Assembly: GCA_016705575.1 (NCBI GenBank)
Contig: JADIXX010000001.1
Coordinates: forward strand, 1,095,568 to 1,159,567
Direction: 5' to 3'
Origin: Candidatus Aalborgicola defluviihabitans
GTDB lineage: Bacteria > Pseudomonadota > Gammaproteobacteria > Burkholderiales > Burkholderiaceae_C
DNA length: 64,000 nucleotides
Part shown: in pieces, positions 28,531 through 36,591 of the stretch
Layout: every line of letters starts with the position of its first letter
How positions within the stretch are numbered: position 1 is the first letter of the stretch
The notes under the pieces: generated by a model
Database searches by the model: none
What the model saw: the letters and a program-made list of their open reading frames with translations, nothing else
What the model was told of the DNA's origin: nothing
Position numbers and translations under genes: made by a program

Positions 28531-29438
28531 GGTGTGTGCGGCGCCATTTTGTCGGCAATGCAGCGCGCCATCAGGCGGGCGCCGTCGACCATGCGGGGCC
28601 CTGGGCGCACCAGCATGTCAGCCTCATCGCGGTTGAACACGCAGACGCGTTTGTTGCGCATGGCACGCATGTTGACCCAGCCGGGCCGTTGCTCCATGCC
28701 GATGTAGTTGGTGTCGCCCACCATGATCAGGTCGGGGTCGGCGCGCACGACAAATTCGGGGTTGAGTTTGGGGAACGGGCCCAGACTGGCGGGCAGAATA
28801 TTCTTCACGCCCAGGCGGGTTAGCGTCTCGCCAATGAAGGACGACTCCCCTGCCCCATACGGCCCGCCACTAACCTCAAAATACACCCGCGTGGAACGTG
28901 CGGCCGCTGGTAGTGACTGGGCGGCGGCCGAGACGCTGGCGTCAATCACGCGCCAGACGCGCTGGGCATCGTTCACGCCCAGCAGGGCACCGATTTTTTC
29001 CAGCACGCGGCGTACATCGGCATGGGTTTTGGGCTCCAGGGCCACCACCTTGATGCCCAGCGCCTGCAAGCGTTCGCTGGCGCGTGAGCTGGTGGCCATC
29101 AACACCACGTCGGGCTTCAAGGCCACGACTGCCTCGATGTTGGGGTCCAGCCCGCCACCCACCTGGGGCAAGGCACGCACGCTGGCCGGAAAGTTGGAGT
29201 AGCGGTCCACCCCCACCAGGCGCTGGCACTGATCCAGTGCACACACCATTTCGGTCAGAGAAGGCAGCAGGCTGACGATGCGCTGCGGCGACTGCGCCAA
29301 GGTAACCGTGGTGCCACGGTCGTCCGTGATTTGCAGGGCTTGGACAGCACTGTGCAGACCCAGCCACAGCGTCAGGCCCAGAGCCCAACCCAGCAACCCA
29401 GCCGCACGCCGCACGTTCGTTAAAGAGGATTGGTTCAT
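28527..29438 (-). CDS. btuF: Periplasmic corrinoid-binding protein
   Basis: 303 residues. N-terminal signal peptide (core about 12-30, ending near VQA), then the helical-backbone binding fold: RIVSLLPSLTEMVCALDQ, LVGVDRYSNFP, LKPDVVLMATSSRASERL and RPGPRMVDGARLM. It delivers corrinoids to the BtuCD transporter. The ATG at 29438 overlaps the cobU stop (ATGA); upstream in-frame sequence belongs to cobU in another frame. Confidence 0.9.
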   Translation of the reverse strand: MNQSSLTNVRRAAGLLGWALGLTLWLGLHSAVQALQITDDRGTTVTLAQSPQRIVSLLPSLTEMVCALDQCQRLVGVDRYSNFPASVRALPQVGGGLDPNIEAVVALKPDVVLMATSSRASERLQALGIKVVALEPKTHADVRRVLEKIGALLGVNDAQRVWRVIDASVSAAAQSLPAAARSTRVYFEVSGGPYGAGESSFIGETLTRLGVKNILPASLGPFPKLNPEFVVRADPDLIMVGDTNYIGMEQRPGWVNMRAMRNKRVCVFNRDEADMLVRPGPRMVDGARLMARCIADKMAPHTP

Positions 29439-30112
29439 ACGGAGTCTTTCAAAGTCAATGGCAAACCTGCTGCCATGAGGGTGACGCGCTGGCAGTGTTG
29501 CGCCACGTCCTGGTTCAAACGGCCCAGGGCGTCCACAAAGGCGCGCACTTCGGCGCCCATAGGAATGACGCCCAGTCCGATTTCGTTGCCGACCAGTACC
29601 AAGGGGCCGGGTGCGGTGTCGATTGCTCCTAAAAGCATAGCTGTCTGTGAATGTTCGACGAGGGCTAGAACGCTGTGCGACTGGATGCTCTGCTCCGTGC
29701 CCCCCGCCCGCTGCGCGGGCTCCTCCTTTACCTGCGCAGAACACCCAGCCGCACAGCCTCCTGTGGAGTCGACTTTTTGCGCGCCCATTTGCATGCGCAA
29801 ATTGGTAAGCCACAAGGTCAGGCAGTCCACCACCACCAGGGTGTCAGGGCGGCTGTGCTGCGCAATCGCCTCGGCCAGTGCCATGGGCTCTTCCACGGTG
29901 AGCATGCTAGGCACGCGCTCTGCACGGTCTTGCTGGTGGCGGGCGATGCGCTGGCGCATCTCGGCATCCCAGGGTTGGGCGGTGGCGATCAACACGGCTC
30001 GGTGCGTGGGGGAAGCGGCCAACCATTGCTGCGCCAGCATTTCGGCGCGGCGCGACTTGCCGCTCTTTTGGCCACCCAGAATCAATTCGCTGCGGCAGAC
30101 TGGCATGTTCAT
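29435..30112 (-). CDS. cobU: Adenosylcobinamide kinase/guanylyltransferase with in-frame inserts
   Basis: 225 residues, longer than the usual 170-185. It phosphorylates and guanylylates adenosylcobinamide. Seen: Walker A LILGGQKSGKSRRAE, HQQDRAERV, VVVDCLTLWLTNL and LVGNEIGLGVIPMG. Between WLTNL and PGPLVLVGNE lie about 45 extra residues, part from a GC-rich palindrome (hairpin 29706-29720) and part from a 43-nt repeat copy (residues about 148-163, VLALVEHSQTAMLLGA). Start ATG at 30112 overlaps the stop of the upstream gene. Confidence 0.92.
   Translation of the reverse strand: MNMPVCRSELILGGQKSGKSRRAEMLAQQWLAASPTHRAVLIATAQPWDAEMRQRIARHQQDRAERVPSMLTVEEPMALAEAIAQHSRPDTLVVVDCLTLWLTNLRMQMGAQKVDSTGGCAAGCSAQVKEEPAQRAGGTEQSIQSHSVLALVEHSQTAMLLGAIDTAPGPLVLVGNEIGLGVIPMGAEVRAFVDALGRLNQDVAQHCQRVTLMAAGLPLTLKDSV
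29625..29670 (+). repeat. 43-nt dispersed repeat, copy D, in frame in cobU
   Basis: Starts GCTCCTAAAAGCATAGCTGT and ends CGAGGGCTA, 43-nt core. Translated through in cobU. Confidence 0.8.
29700..29790. repeat. GC-rich palindromic insert in cobU
   Basis: Contains a perfect hairpin GCCCGC-TGC-GCGGGC (29706-29720). Together with copy D next to it, it accounts for the extra residues of CobU. The right boundary is approximate. Confidence 0.5.
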
Positions 30113-30906
30113 TGTTTTGCTCCCCACGCCATGATGATGCGATGCAACTGCTCCACCCCATCGGTCAACGCGGCGGGGCCGGGCTGCAGAATGTCACAGG
30201 ATTTGATATCGAACAACTGGCCGTTTTTGACAGCGTTAACGTCGTGCCAGCCTGGGCGCGCCGCCACCTTTTCGGGACGAAACTTCTTGCCACACCACGA
30301 GCCAAAGATGATGTCGGGGTTGCGGCGCACGATCTCGGCCGGGTCGGCAATGATGCGGTGCTTGCCCATGGGCTCGCGTGCCAGTTCGGGGAAGCAATCG
30401 TCACCACCGGCAATGCCCACCAGTTCGGACACCCAGCGAATGGCGCTGATGTTGGGCTCGTCCCATTCTTCAAAATACACGCGCGGTCGCCGGGGGAGAC
30501 GCTGCGCCGCATCTACCAAGGCCTGCAAGCGCTGCTGGTTGGCTGCAATCCACTGTTGGGCCGCATCGCCCTGCCCCACCAATGCCGCCACTTGGAACAT
30601 CATGGAGTAAATCTCGGCCACGCTGCGTTGGTTGAACACACAGACCTGCACGCCTTTGCGAATCAGCTCGGCGGCAATATCGGCCTGTAAATCGGAAAAA
30701 CCAAACACACAGTCCGGCTGCAGTGCCAAGATCTTGTCGATCTTGGCACTCAGGTAGGCGCTCACGCGCGGCTTCTCGGCACGCGCCTGCGCCGGGCGCA
30801 CCGTGTAGCCGGAAATGCCCACAATGCGCTCAGACTGTCCCAGCAGATAAAGCCACTCGGTGGTTTCCTCTGTGAGGCAAACGATGCGTTGTGGGCCTAA
30901 CACCAA
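30109..30906 (-). CDS. Second corrinoid-binding-like protein without signal peptide
   Basis: 265 residues of the same periplasmic-binding superfamily as BtuF: RIVCLTEETTEWLYLLGQ, IVGISGYTVRP, LALQPDCVFGFSDLQADIA and EEWDEPNISAIRWVSEL. No signal peptide is visible, so it is either cytoplasmic or starts further upstream, which the adjacent btuB stop makes unlikely. Start TTG at 30906 directly follows the btuB TAA; GTG at 30903 is an alternative. Its role next to a true BtuF is unclear. Confidence 0.85.
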   Translation of the reverse strand: MVLGPQRIVCLTEETTEWLYLLGQSERIVGISGYTVRPAQARAEKPRVSAYLSAKIDKILALQPDCVFGFSDLQADIAAELIRKGVQVCVFNQRSVAEIYSMMFQVAALVGQGDAAQQWIAANQQRLQALVDAAQRLPRRPRVYFEEWDEPNISAIRWVSELVGIAGGDDCFPELAREPMGKHRIIADPAEIVRRNPDIIFGSWCGKKFRPEKVAARPGWHDVNAVKNGQLFDIKSCDILQPGPAALTDGVEQLHRIIMAWGAKQ

Positions 30907-32778
30907 TTACAGGCTCCAGTTCAGGGACACAAACACGTTGCGCCCCGGCATGGAGAAGCCATTGGCCAGCATGTACTGGGCATCCGTCAGGTTGTTGGCC
31001 CGTGCCAGCACCGACAGGTCTTTACGCAGTTTCCAGTTGGCGCCGATGTTGAGCAGGGTGTAGCCCGGCAACAGGTCGCGGCCACTGAAGGACAGGTTGT
31101 TGTCCTCGCGGTCACCCGAGAGGCGCAACTCGCCAAACACGCTCACATCACCCAAACGCTGGGTGACGCGGGCGTTGAGCATGTTGCGTGCAATGCGCAC
31201 CAAGCGCAGGTCGTTCGAGGCAGCGCTGGTGGAGTACGAACGCGGATCGGCGTAGTCATACGACAGCGAATAGCTGGTGTCGCCCGACTGCACGTCAGCA
31301 CTCAGGGTGACGCCGCGCAACACCGCCAACGAACTCTGCACATTGGTGGTGGGAACAATGAAACCGTGGATGTCGTTGTTGTAGACCACAGCGCCCAGGG
31401 ACACATTGCCCTGGTGGTACTTCAGCCCCAGCTCGGTGGCACGGTTGCGCTGTGGCTGCAATGCCGGGTTGCCAAAGCCGGGGTAGTACAACTGGTTAAA
31501 AGTGGGCGCCTGAAAACTGGTGCCCACACTGGCCACGGCGCGCAGTGCGTCGGTCACGCGGTAGCCGCCCGACAACGACCAGTTGTTGAAGTTGCCAAAC
31601 TGCGAGTTGTCGTCATTGCGGGCCACCACCAGTGCGTTCCACTGTGTACGATTGAGGGCGTAGGACGCCAGGGCGCTGCGCAGGTCGCGGCTGGTTATGG
31701 TGTAGGCGGTGCTGCTGTCCACCGTTTCGTTGCGGTTTTCCAGTATCAGCGACAGCACATCCTTGCCCAACGTAATATCGTTCTGCCAGGTGGCTTGGCG
31801 ACGGCTGGTGTTGAACTGGGTGGAGCCACCCGCTGCTCCGTCGCTGATGCGAAAGTAATCGCCCAGCGACTGGTCCACACTATTGCCCAAGGTCACGGTG
31901 GAGCGCCAATTCTGCAGCCACTGCGCATTCCACTGCAGGGTGGCATGGTTCAGGCCCGACTTGGCGCGTGCATCGGTGGTGAACTTGCTCAGGTTCAGGG
32001 GGTTGGGAAAGGGTGTGGAGTCGAGCAGGTAGTTGGTGTCGCTGTGCAGCACGCTCAATGAGAGCGCGTGTTCGCGGTTGATGCGCGCAGTGATTTTTGC
32101 GTCCACACTGGTGGCCTCAAAGCCGTCGTCATCGGGGTTGTAGCTGCCAGAAGCGGGGATAGACACCGCGCTGATGCCGCTGGCCTTCTCGCGCGACACA
32201 CCCAGGCTGTAGCCCATGGCGCCGCTGGTGCCACGCACGGACGCACCGGCTTGCTGCTGACCGTCCGTGCCCACACCGATGTTGGTAGAGGCTTCCAAGC
32301 CTTGACTGGCCTGGCGGGTAAAAATCTGGATCACACCACCCACGGCATCAGGGCCATAAAGGGCCGACGCGGCACCACGCAAAATTTCAATACGCTCAAT
32401 GCGATCCAGCGGCATGTTCTCAAGGGATGCGCCACCCGAGGTGGCCGAGCCCACCCGCACACCATCCACCAACACAATGGTCTGGGAGGTGACGGCACCG
32501 CGCAGGAAGATGCTGGTATTAGAGCGGTAGCTGCCGCTGGACACGATCTGAACACCAGCCTGTTGGGCCAGCACATCGCGCAGCGAAGACTGGCCAGCCA
32601 GATCCAGTGTGGCGCGGTCAATGATGGAAACATCGGCAATGACGTCGGTCACCGGAGTGGCCACTCGGGAGGCAGTAATGACCTGATCCTGTAGTTGCAG
32701 TTGGGCGTGGGCGGACAGCGCAGTGCCCAGCGCCAGAGACAGCGTGGCAAAGCGCGCACGTGAAGTGCAGTTTTTCAT
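30907..32778 (-). CDS. btuB: TonB-dependent vitamin B12 outer-membrane receptor
   Basis: 623 residues. Signal peptide (core about 9-24, ending AHAQ), TonB box QVITASR, plug domain with VLAQQAGVQIVSSG, IFLRGAVTSQTIVLVDGVR and IEILRGAASALYGPDAVGG, then a 22-strand barrel ending in the aromatic outer-membrane signature NVFVSLNWSL. It imports cobalamin and other corrinoids across the outer membrane. ATG at 32778 is the only start compatible with a signal peptide. First gene behind the cobalamin riboswitch. Confidence 0.93.
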   Translation of the reverse strand: MKNCTSRARFATLSLALGTALSAHAQLQLQDQVITASRVATPVTDVIADVSIIDRATLDLAGQSSLRDVLAQQAGVQIVSSGSYRSNTSIFLRGAVTSQTIVLVDGVRVGSATSGGASLENMPLDRIERIEILRGAASALYGPDAVGGVIQIFTRQASQGLEASTNIGVGTDGQQQAGASVRGTSGAMGYSLGVSREKASGISAVSIPASGSYNPDDDGFEATSVDAKITARINREHALSLSVLHSDTNYLLDSTPFPNPLNLSKFTTDARAKSGLNHATLQWNAQWLQNWRSTVTLGNSVDQSLGDYFRISDGAAGGSTQFNTSRRQATWQNDITLGKDVLSLILENRNETVDSSTAYTITSRDLRSALASYALNRTQWNALVVARNDDNSQFGNFNNWSLSGGYRVTDALRAVASVGTSFQAPTFNQLYYPGFGNPALQPQRNRATELGLKYHQGNVSLGAVVYNNDIHGFIVPTTNVQSSLAVLRGVTLSADVQSGDTSYSLSYDYADPRSYSTSAASNDLRLVRIARNMLNARVTQRLGDVSVFGELRLSGDREDNNLSFSGRDLLPGYTLLNIGANWKLRKDLSVLARANNLTDAQYMLANGFSMPGRNVFVSLNWSL

Positions 32779-32840
32779 ATAAAGGAGACCATCAACAAGA
32801 GTGCCCTCACCGTCTTCCCCGACAGCGCATGGGCGTAACG

Positions 32841-32862
32841 GTTGCACGACCAGGCGTGCAAC
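32841..32862 (-). promoter_or_regulatory. Hairpin between riboswitch and btuB
   Basis: Perfect inverted repeat GTTGCACG/CGTGCAAC with a 6-base loop, directly after the riboswitch aptamer on the transcribed strand. No U-run follows, so it looks like part of a translational or Rho-related expression platform rather than an intrinsic terminator. Confidence 0.5.
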
Positions 32863-32864
32863 CA

Positions 32865-33045
32865 CCGTGTTGGCCGGTATCCGGGCTGGTGGAGCAACTC
32901 CCATCGCCTTCCCAGACGCTTGTTCAAGGCATCCAGTGGCTGTTGATGGGAGCGGAATCGCGGGGATTCGTCCACTTACCGTTGCGGGGGCAGCGCAGGT
33001 TAGGTTTGCCAAGCTTGGCTTACCCTCCTGCTTCCCGTTGAACTG
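32865..33045 (-). promoter_or_regulatory. Cobalamin (B12) riboswitch
   Basis: On the minus strand the conserved aptamer blocks occur in order: GCTGCCCCCGCAACGG (B12 box region), GCCACTGG, GGGAAGGC, and AGCCCGGATACCGGCC near the 3' end. This is the cobalamin riboswitch consensus. It lies in the leader of btuB and should repress the twelve-gene uptake and salvage operon when adenosylcobalamin is plentiful. Confidence 0.93.
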
Positions 33046-33125
33046 CGGCGTGTGAACCACGCCGCGAGAACCAACGGCGCGATTTTACGTCAGTTTGTTG
33101 GCACAAACCCTACAATGGACAGTCT

Positions 33126-33353
33126 ATGGCGAACCAGAACCACATCGATCAAATTGCCGAGCGCGTTGAACGCCTGCTGTTGCGTTACGGTGAACTGCAG
33201 CGCACCAACGCCTTGCTCACCGATCAGGTGGAGGCGTTAACGCATGAACGCGACTCCCTCAAATCCCGCCTCAATGCGGCGCGCGCCCGGGTGGACTCGC
33301 TGTTGGACCGACTCCCGCAAACGGATGCCGCAGTGCAAAAAGATCCATCATGA
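33126..33353 (+). CDS. Small coiled-coil protein, ZapB/TIGR02449-like
   Basis: 75 residues, nearly all heptad-like coiled coil (about 5-65, with VERLLLRYGELQRTNALL). It overlaps zapA by ATGA. Small coiled-coil genes at this place before zapA are common in proteobacteria and are thought to act with ZapA at the division ring; the function here is inferred from position. Confidence 0.75.
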   Translation: MANQNHIDQIAERVERLLLRYGELQRTNALLTDQVEALTHERDSLKSRLNAARARVDSLLDRLPQTDAAVQKDPS

Positions 33354-33685
33354 AACAGCTTGAAGTCCAAATCATGGGGCAGACCTATTTGCTGGGTTGT
33401 CCAGAAGGTGGCGATTCCCGCCTGCTCGAAGCGGTGGAACGCGTGGACACCGCCATGTGCAAAATCCGCGACGCCGGCAAGGTACGTGCCCGCGATCGCA
33501 TTGCGGTGCTGGCAGCGCTGAACCTGGCCTTTGATGTGCCCGATCGCGCCAATACCGCCTCCAGTGCGCCAGCCCCATCCGCAGACGGCACCGCCGCCGA
33601 ACACTCGACCGACTCCAACGTGCTGTTGGTCTCCTTGCTGGAGCGCTTGGACCAGGCTTTGGGTGAAGACGGCCGCCTGCTGTAG
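33350..33685 (+). CDS. zapA: Cell division protein ZapA
   Basis: 111 residues. The N-terminal half has the ZapA pattern: VQIMGQTYLLGCPEGG, LLEAVERVDTAMCKIRDAG, and DRIAVLAALNLAFDV. It cross-links FtsZ filaments at the septum. The C-terminal part is a proline/alanine linker and a final helix. The 6S RNA gene follows, as is usual for zapA in many proteobacteria. Confidence 0.92.
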   Translation: MKQLEVQIMGQTYLLGCPEGGDSRLLEAVERVDTAMCKIRDAGKVRARDRIAVLAALNLAFDVPDRANTASSAPAPSADGTAAEHSTDSNVLLVSLLERLDQALGEDGRLL

Positions 33686-33726
33686 GCTTTACACATTCTG
33701 CGGTGAAACACCACTGGTGGAAGGTC

Positions 33727-33732
33727 TACAAT
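33727..33732 (+). promoter_or_regulatory. -10 element of the 6S RNA promoter
   Basis: TACAAT lies 8 bases before the predicted 6S RNA 5' end at 33740. No strong -35 element is evident. Confidence 0.55.
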
Positions 33733-33739
33733 CTTCCTT

Positions 33740-33909
33740 GTCTGCAAGACTGCCGGGCTTTATATTTCTTGAACCAATGCTCATTGAGCCCGGGCTTGGA
33801 ATATTGCCCTGCTAGCGTGATCATCTCGCGTTAGATGAACCCAAAGCTTGCGCTGACCTCGCCCACCTGAACCCCGGTTCAGGATGCCGGTCCGGTGGTA
33901 CTTGCAGAC
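33740..33909 (+). ncRNA. ssrS: 6S RNA
   Basis: About 170 nt directly after zapA. The 5' end GUCUGCAAG (33740-33748) pairs perfectly with the 3' end CUUGCAGAC (33901-33909). Inside are the blocks GACTGCCGGGC, TTCTTGAACC and GCCCACCTGAACC/GGTTCAGG that I recall in betaproteobacterial 6S RNAs, arranged around a large internal bulge. 6S RNA mimics an open promoter and sequesters sigma-70 RNA polymerase in stationary phase. Confidence 0.85.
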
Positions 33910-33911
33910 AC
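33872..33911 (+). repeat. 3' end of 6S RNA, left copy of a 40-bp direct repeat
   Basis: Forty bases from CCCCGGTTCAGG to CAGACAC, overlapping the 6S RNA 3' end. A second copy in the same orientation lies at 51542-51581, with 36 of 40 positions identical; the four differences are all transitions. Probable integration-site duplication. Confidence 0.75.
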
Positions 33912-34061
33912 TTTTCAATGAAGTCAACAACCAAGCGAATCTTCGCATTAATTTGTTGCACAACCCGTAGCTATGGGGCAATTGTTCGCTGCACAAAAAT
34001 GCACAACGGATGCAGCGCGCCGTCACGCACGCCCACCACATCATCCAGATCGACAGTAGTG
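33912..34061. other. Stretch after 6S RNA without intact gene
   Basis: No intact gene. On the minus strand one frame reads NAKIRLVVDFIEKCL, which resembles the C-terminal end of LysR-type regulators, so a regulator remnant is possible. Confidence 0.3.
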
Positions 34062-34397
34062 CACTTGCTCTCAATAACTCACGACGGTACCAGCCAGACC
34101 GGAAAGATGACCATGAGCGTCATCGCGGCCGTGGCAGAGTTCGAGCGCGACTTGCTGATTGAACGGACCCAAGCTGGACTTGCGCGCGCTAGGTCCGACG
34201 GCAAGGCATTCGGGAGACCCAGAACGTTGAACCAGTTGCAAACGCTGGCGGTTCAACAACGCCTTGCCTCCGGCACTTCCATTGCATCTCTACCAAAGGC
34301 GCTTGGGACAAGCAGACAAACGGCAATGCGCTGTTCCGCGCAAATGACGTCGTACACACGCGGTTGGCCAAGACGGCAACAGCATTCTATGGACTAA
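34062..34397 (+). pseudogene. Serine recombinase (resolvase/invertase) remnant
   Basis: The readable part carries the end of the resolvase catalytic domain and the DNA-binding region: GKMTMSVIAAVAEFERDLLIERTQAGLARA, GKAFGRPRTL and SIASLPKALGTSRQTAMR. The N-terminal catalytic serine region is missing; upstream in-frame residues have no homology. It is a truncated mobile-element gene, sitting 150 bases inside the left 6S repeat. Confidence 0.75.
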
Positions 34398-34437
34398 GGC
34401 CTACGGCCTTTACGGGTGTGCCATTGCCTAAAAGGCA

Positions 34438-34641
34438 TCAGAGCCTGTATCCGAAAATTCTGGCCGGCAAGAAGAGAATTGCTTTGATGAGTGCAAAAGC
34501 GGCTCCCATGGCTAAACCCACCAAAATCAGTGGGAGTGAGATGAGCCAGACCAAAGGCCACAGCACCAAGGCCAACAGCGCAAGTGGCCAACTCACGGTC
34601 AACAAAATGGACCAGGCCACCAGAATCAGAAGTACTTTCAT
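34438..34641 (-). CDS. Small hydrophobic membrane protein
   Basis: 67 residues, two to three membrane helices (MKVLLILVAWSILLTVSW, then LVWLISLPLILVGLAMG). ATG at 34641 preceded by a GAGAAG site. It follows the next gene on the minus strand by 19 bases, so the two form a small unit. No function known to me. Confidence 0.6.
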   Translation of the reverse strand: MKVLLILVAWSILLTVSWPLALLALVLWPLVWLISLPLILVGLAMGAAFALIKAILFLPARIFGYRL

Positions 34642-34660
34642 CGCCGCTTCTCCCAAAACC

Positions 34661-34852
34661 TTAGATGCGACGACCGACGATGGTGACCGTTTCCAAGACT
34701 GCCACATTGAGAGCTTGGGTACTGTGCGTCAAGGCCGCTTCTTTGGCAACGCTGTCGAACTTCATGAGCATGCTGCCGTTGACGACAACCGCCATCAACA
34801 CGGCAAAACTGAAACTGACCAAGCGGGTTGTGCGATTTGAGGCTGTGTACAT
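34661..34852 (-). CDS. Small membrane-anchored hypothetical protein
   Basis: 63 residues with one N-terminal helix (VSFSFAVLMAVVVNGSML) and a short external tail. ATG at 34852 with a good GGAGAGA ribosome site. Paired with the downstream small membrane protein. No family recognised. Confidence 0.6.
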   Translation of the reverse strand: MYTASNRTTRLVSFSFAVLMAVVVNGSMLMKFDSVAKEAALTHSTQALNVAVLETVTIVGRRI

Positions 34853-35078
34853 TTTGATCTCTCCAAATTCGGACCACTGCAGCCCGTTGAAGAGAATGTA
34901 TTTCAGCAAGTCTTTCAACGCACGCGCTATGTGATGAACTGCGATTGGGTGTGACACGTAGGGTAAATACTGCGATAGGCGGTTTGACCGCTGAGGAAAA
35001 ACCACGTGGGCCATCCATAGGCATCGGTATCCATCTTGCCAATCTGGCCCTCAGCACTTGGGTTTAAGATAAATCCCA

Positions 35079-35609
35079 ATGTGCAGCCACTACCAATCAC
35101 TCAAGGAACAAGACCGCTACTGGCGTCACTTTGGGGTTGAACCTGCGCCACAGCCAGGACACTACGATATGTGGCCCGGCTATGTGGGCACCATGATCCG
35201 TGCGCACCCCCAAGCGGGTGTAGGAGACGAGGCGGTCCCCGCCGCAGAAGCCATCAATGGCTTGTTTGGTTTGGTGCCGCACTGGGCCACCGACACAACG
35301 ATCACCAAGAGCACCTACAACGCCCGAAGCGAGACCGCCGCGCACAAGCCCAGTTTCCGGGATGCCTACCAGCGGGGCCAACGCTGCATCGTACCGGCCG
35401 ATGCCATCTTTGAGCCAGACTGGAGAAGTGGCAAGGCAGTTTCAACGAGAATCGAATCGAACGATGGTGCCCCCCTGATCCTGCCCCCAGATCGCTACCA
35501 GGACTGGCTTGGTTTGACGAGCGATATCAACAACTTCCTGGTGCCGTATCCGGCTGAACGCTTGCATGCAACGGTGCCGGTACCCGTGCAAGGCACACTG
35601 CTGGCATGA
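35079..35609 (+). CDS. YedK/HMCES-type abasic-site protein, internally deleted
   Basis: 176 residues against about 220 for the family. HMCES/YedK crosslinks covalently to abasic sites in single-stranded DNA through Cys2. Here MCSHY gives Cys2, NARSET the asparagine, and CIVPADAIFEPDW the glutamate. After GKAVSTRI the sequence jumps to ILPPDRYQDWL, so about 60-70 residues with the LTxNA and HxRMP region, including the catalytic histidine, are missing. Probably a non-functional or altered version. Overlaps the next gene by ATGA. Confidence 0.75.
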   Translation: MCSHYQSLKEQDRYWRHFGVEPAPQPGHYDMWPGYVGTMIRAHPQAGVGDEAVPAAEAINGLFGLVPHWATDTTITKSTYNARSETAAHKPSFRDAYQRGQRCIVPADAIFEPDWRSGKAVSTRIESNDGAPLILPPDRYQDWLGLTSDINNFLVPYPAERLHATVPVPVQGTLLA

Positions 35610-36097
35610 AAACCTATTCAATTCTGTTCGTGTGCATGGGCAATATTTGCAGAAGCCCGACCGCCCACGGGGTGTTTCGCCATAGGGTGCACCAACAAGG
35701 CTGGCAGGACTGGGTGCAGGTCGACTCTGCGGCAACCCACAACTACCACCCCGATAGCCCAGCAGACCCCCGATCCCAGGAACATGCAGCCAAACGGGGC
35801 TATGACCTGACGGACCTCAGAGCCCGCCAGATCCAGGACGCTGACTTTGAAACATTCGATCTAATCCTTGCGATGGACTGGGACAACCTGGCGTTGATCC
35901 AGGAACAGTGCCCGCCACAGTACCTAGGCAAGGTGAGGCGATTGACGGAGTTCTGTGTGACGAACACCAGTGCCGTAGTCCCGGATCCGTACTACGGCGG
36001 GGACCATGGGTTCGAACAGGTACTTGATTTGGTAGAGGATGCGTGCGATGGCTTGATTGAGCATGTAAGGCGAAGCTACCCAAAAAACGACATCTGA
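35606..36097 (+). CDS. Low-molecular-weight protein tyrosine phosphatase
   Basis: 163 residues. P-loop VCMGNICRSP (C-x5-R-S) at about 9-18 and the general-acid aspartate in VPDPYYGG. Cytoplasmic phosphatase acting on phosphotyrosine proteins or small phosphoesters. Starts by ATGA overlap with the HMCES-like gene, which suggests co-transcription. Confidence 0.93.
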   Translation: MKTYSILFVCMGNICRSPTAHGVFRHRVHQQGWQDWVQVDSAATHNYHPDSPADPRSQEHAAKRGYDLTDLRARQIQDADFETFDLILAMDWDNLALIQEQCPPQYLGKVRRLTEFCVTNTSAVVPDPYYGGDHGFEQVLDLVEDACDGLIEHVRRSYPKNDI

Positions 36098-36201
36098 AGA
36101 GCCTGAGTTCTGGGGCATATTCGATTGGCGCCAACAAGCATTTGTACTTTGAGGACATGGCAACCGGAGCGCATTTGAACAATTTGCAGTCTTCTAATAT
36201 A

Positions 36202-36217
36202 CTGTACGTATGAACAG
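36202..36217 (+). promoter_or_regulatory. LexA (SOS) box
   Basis: CTGT-N8-ACAG (CTGTACGTATGAACAG), a full match to the SOS-box outline, flanked by TA and TA. It lies just upstream of the umuDC scar, where a LexA site is expected. It could now control the nuclease and helicase genes at 36592-39796. Confidence 0.75.
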
Positions 36218-36239
36218 TATTGATTTATGCCCGTGACTT

Positions 36240-36588
36240 GTCGCCATTTTGGAGGTGCCGCTGCCGGCCCTGATCCTGCGAAACCGCATCAACGCCGGCT
36301 TTCCCTCGCCGGCCGAAGACTTGGGGACGCAGCCTATCCAGCTCAAGGGGGCCAATCTGACACCCTCTGCCATTGTTCCCAAGGCCGACAGCTGGATCTG
36401 GAAGCTGAGGACACAGCTGAGGTAATTCACTTGATGACTGCGCTGGACGGTATCAACCTGCGTTACGGTCGCGCGACTATGAAAATGGCCAGTGCCGGCC
36501 TCTCAGGCGATCGCAGAATTTAGTCTATGAAGCAGTTGCGCCGCACGCCTGCCTACGCCACCTGTATTGCCGACATACCGGTGGCCAG
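36240..36588 (+). pseudogene. umuDC deletion remnant
   Basis: The first part (about 36246-36325) encodes EVPLPALILRNR and NAGFPSPAEDL, matching the UmuD N-terminal region VPLxxxxVxAGFPSPAxD. The last part (about 36437-36588, another frame) encodes INLRYGRATMKMASAGL, then MKQLRRTP, matching the UmuC C-terminus, with a stop codon where UmuC has tryptophan. The middle of both genes is lost. SOS-inducible translesion polymerase V is thus absent here. Confidence 0.72.
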
Positions 36589-36591
36589 ATC

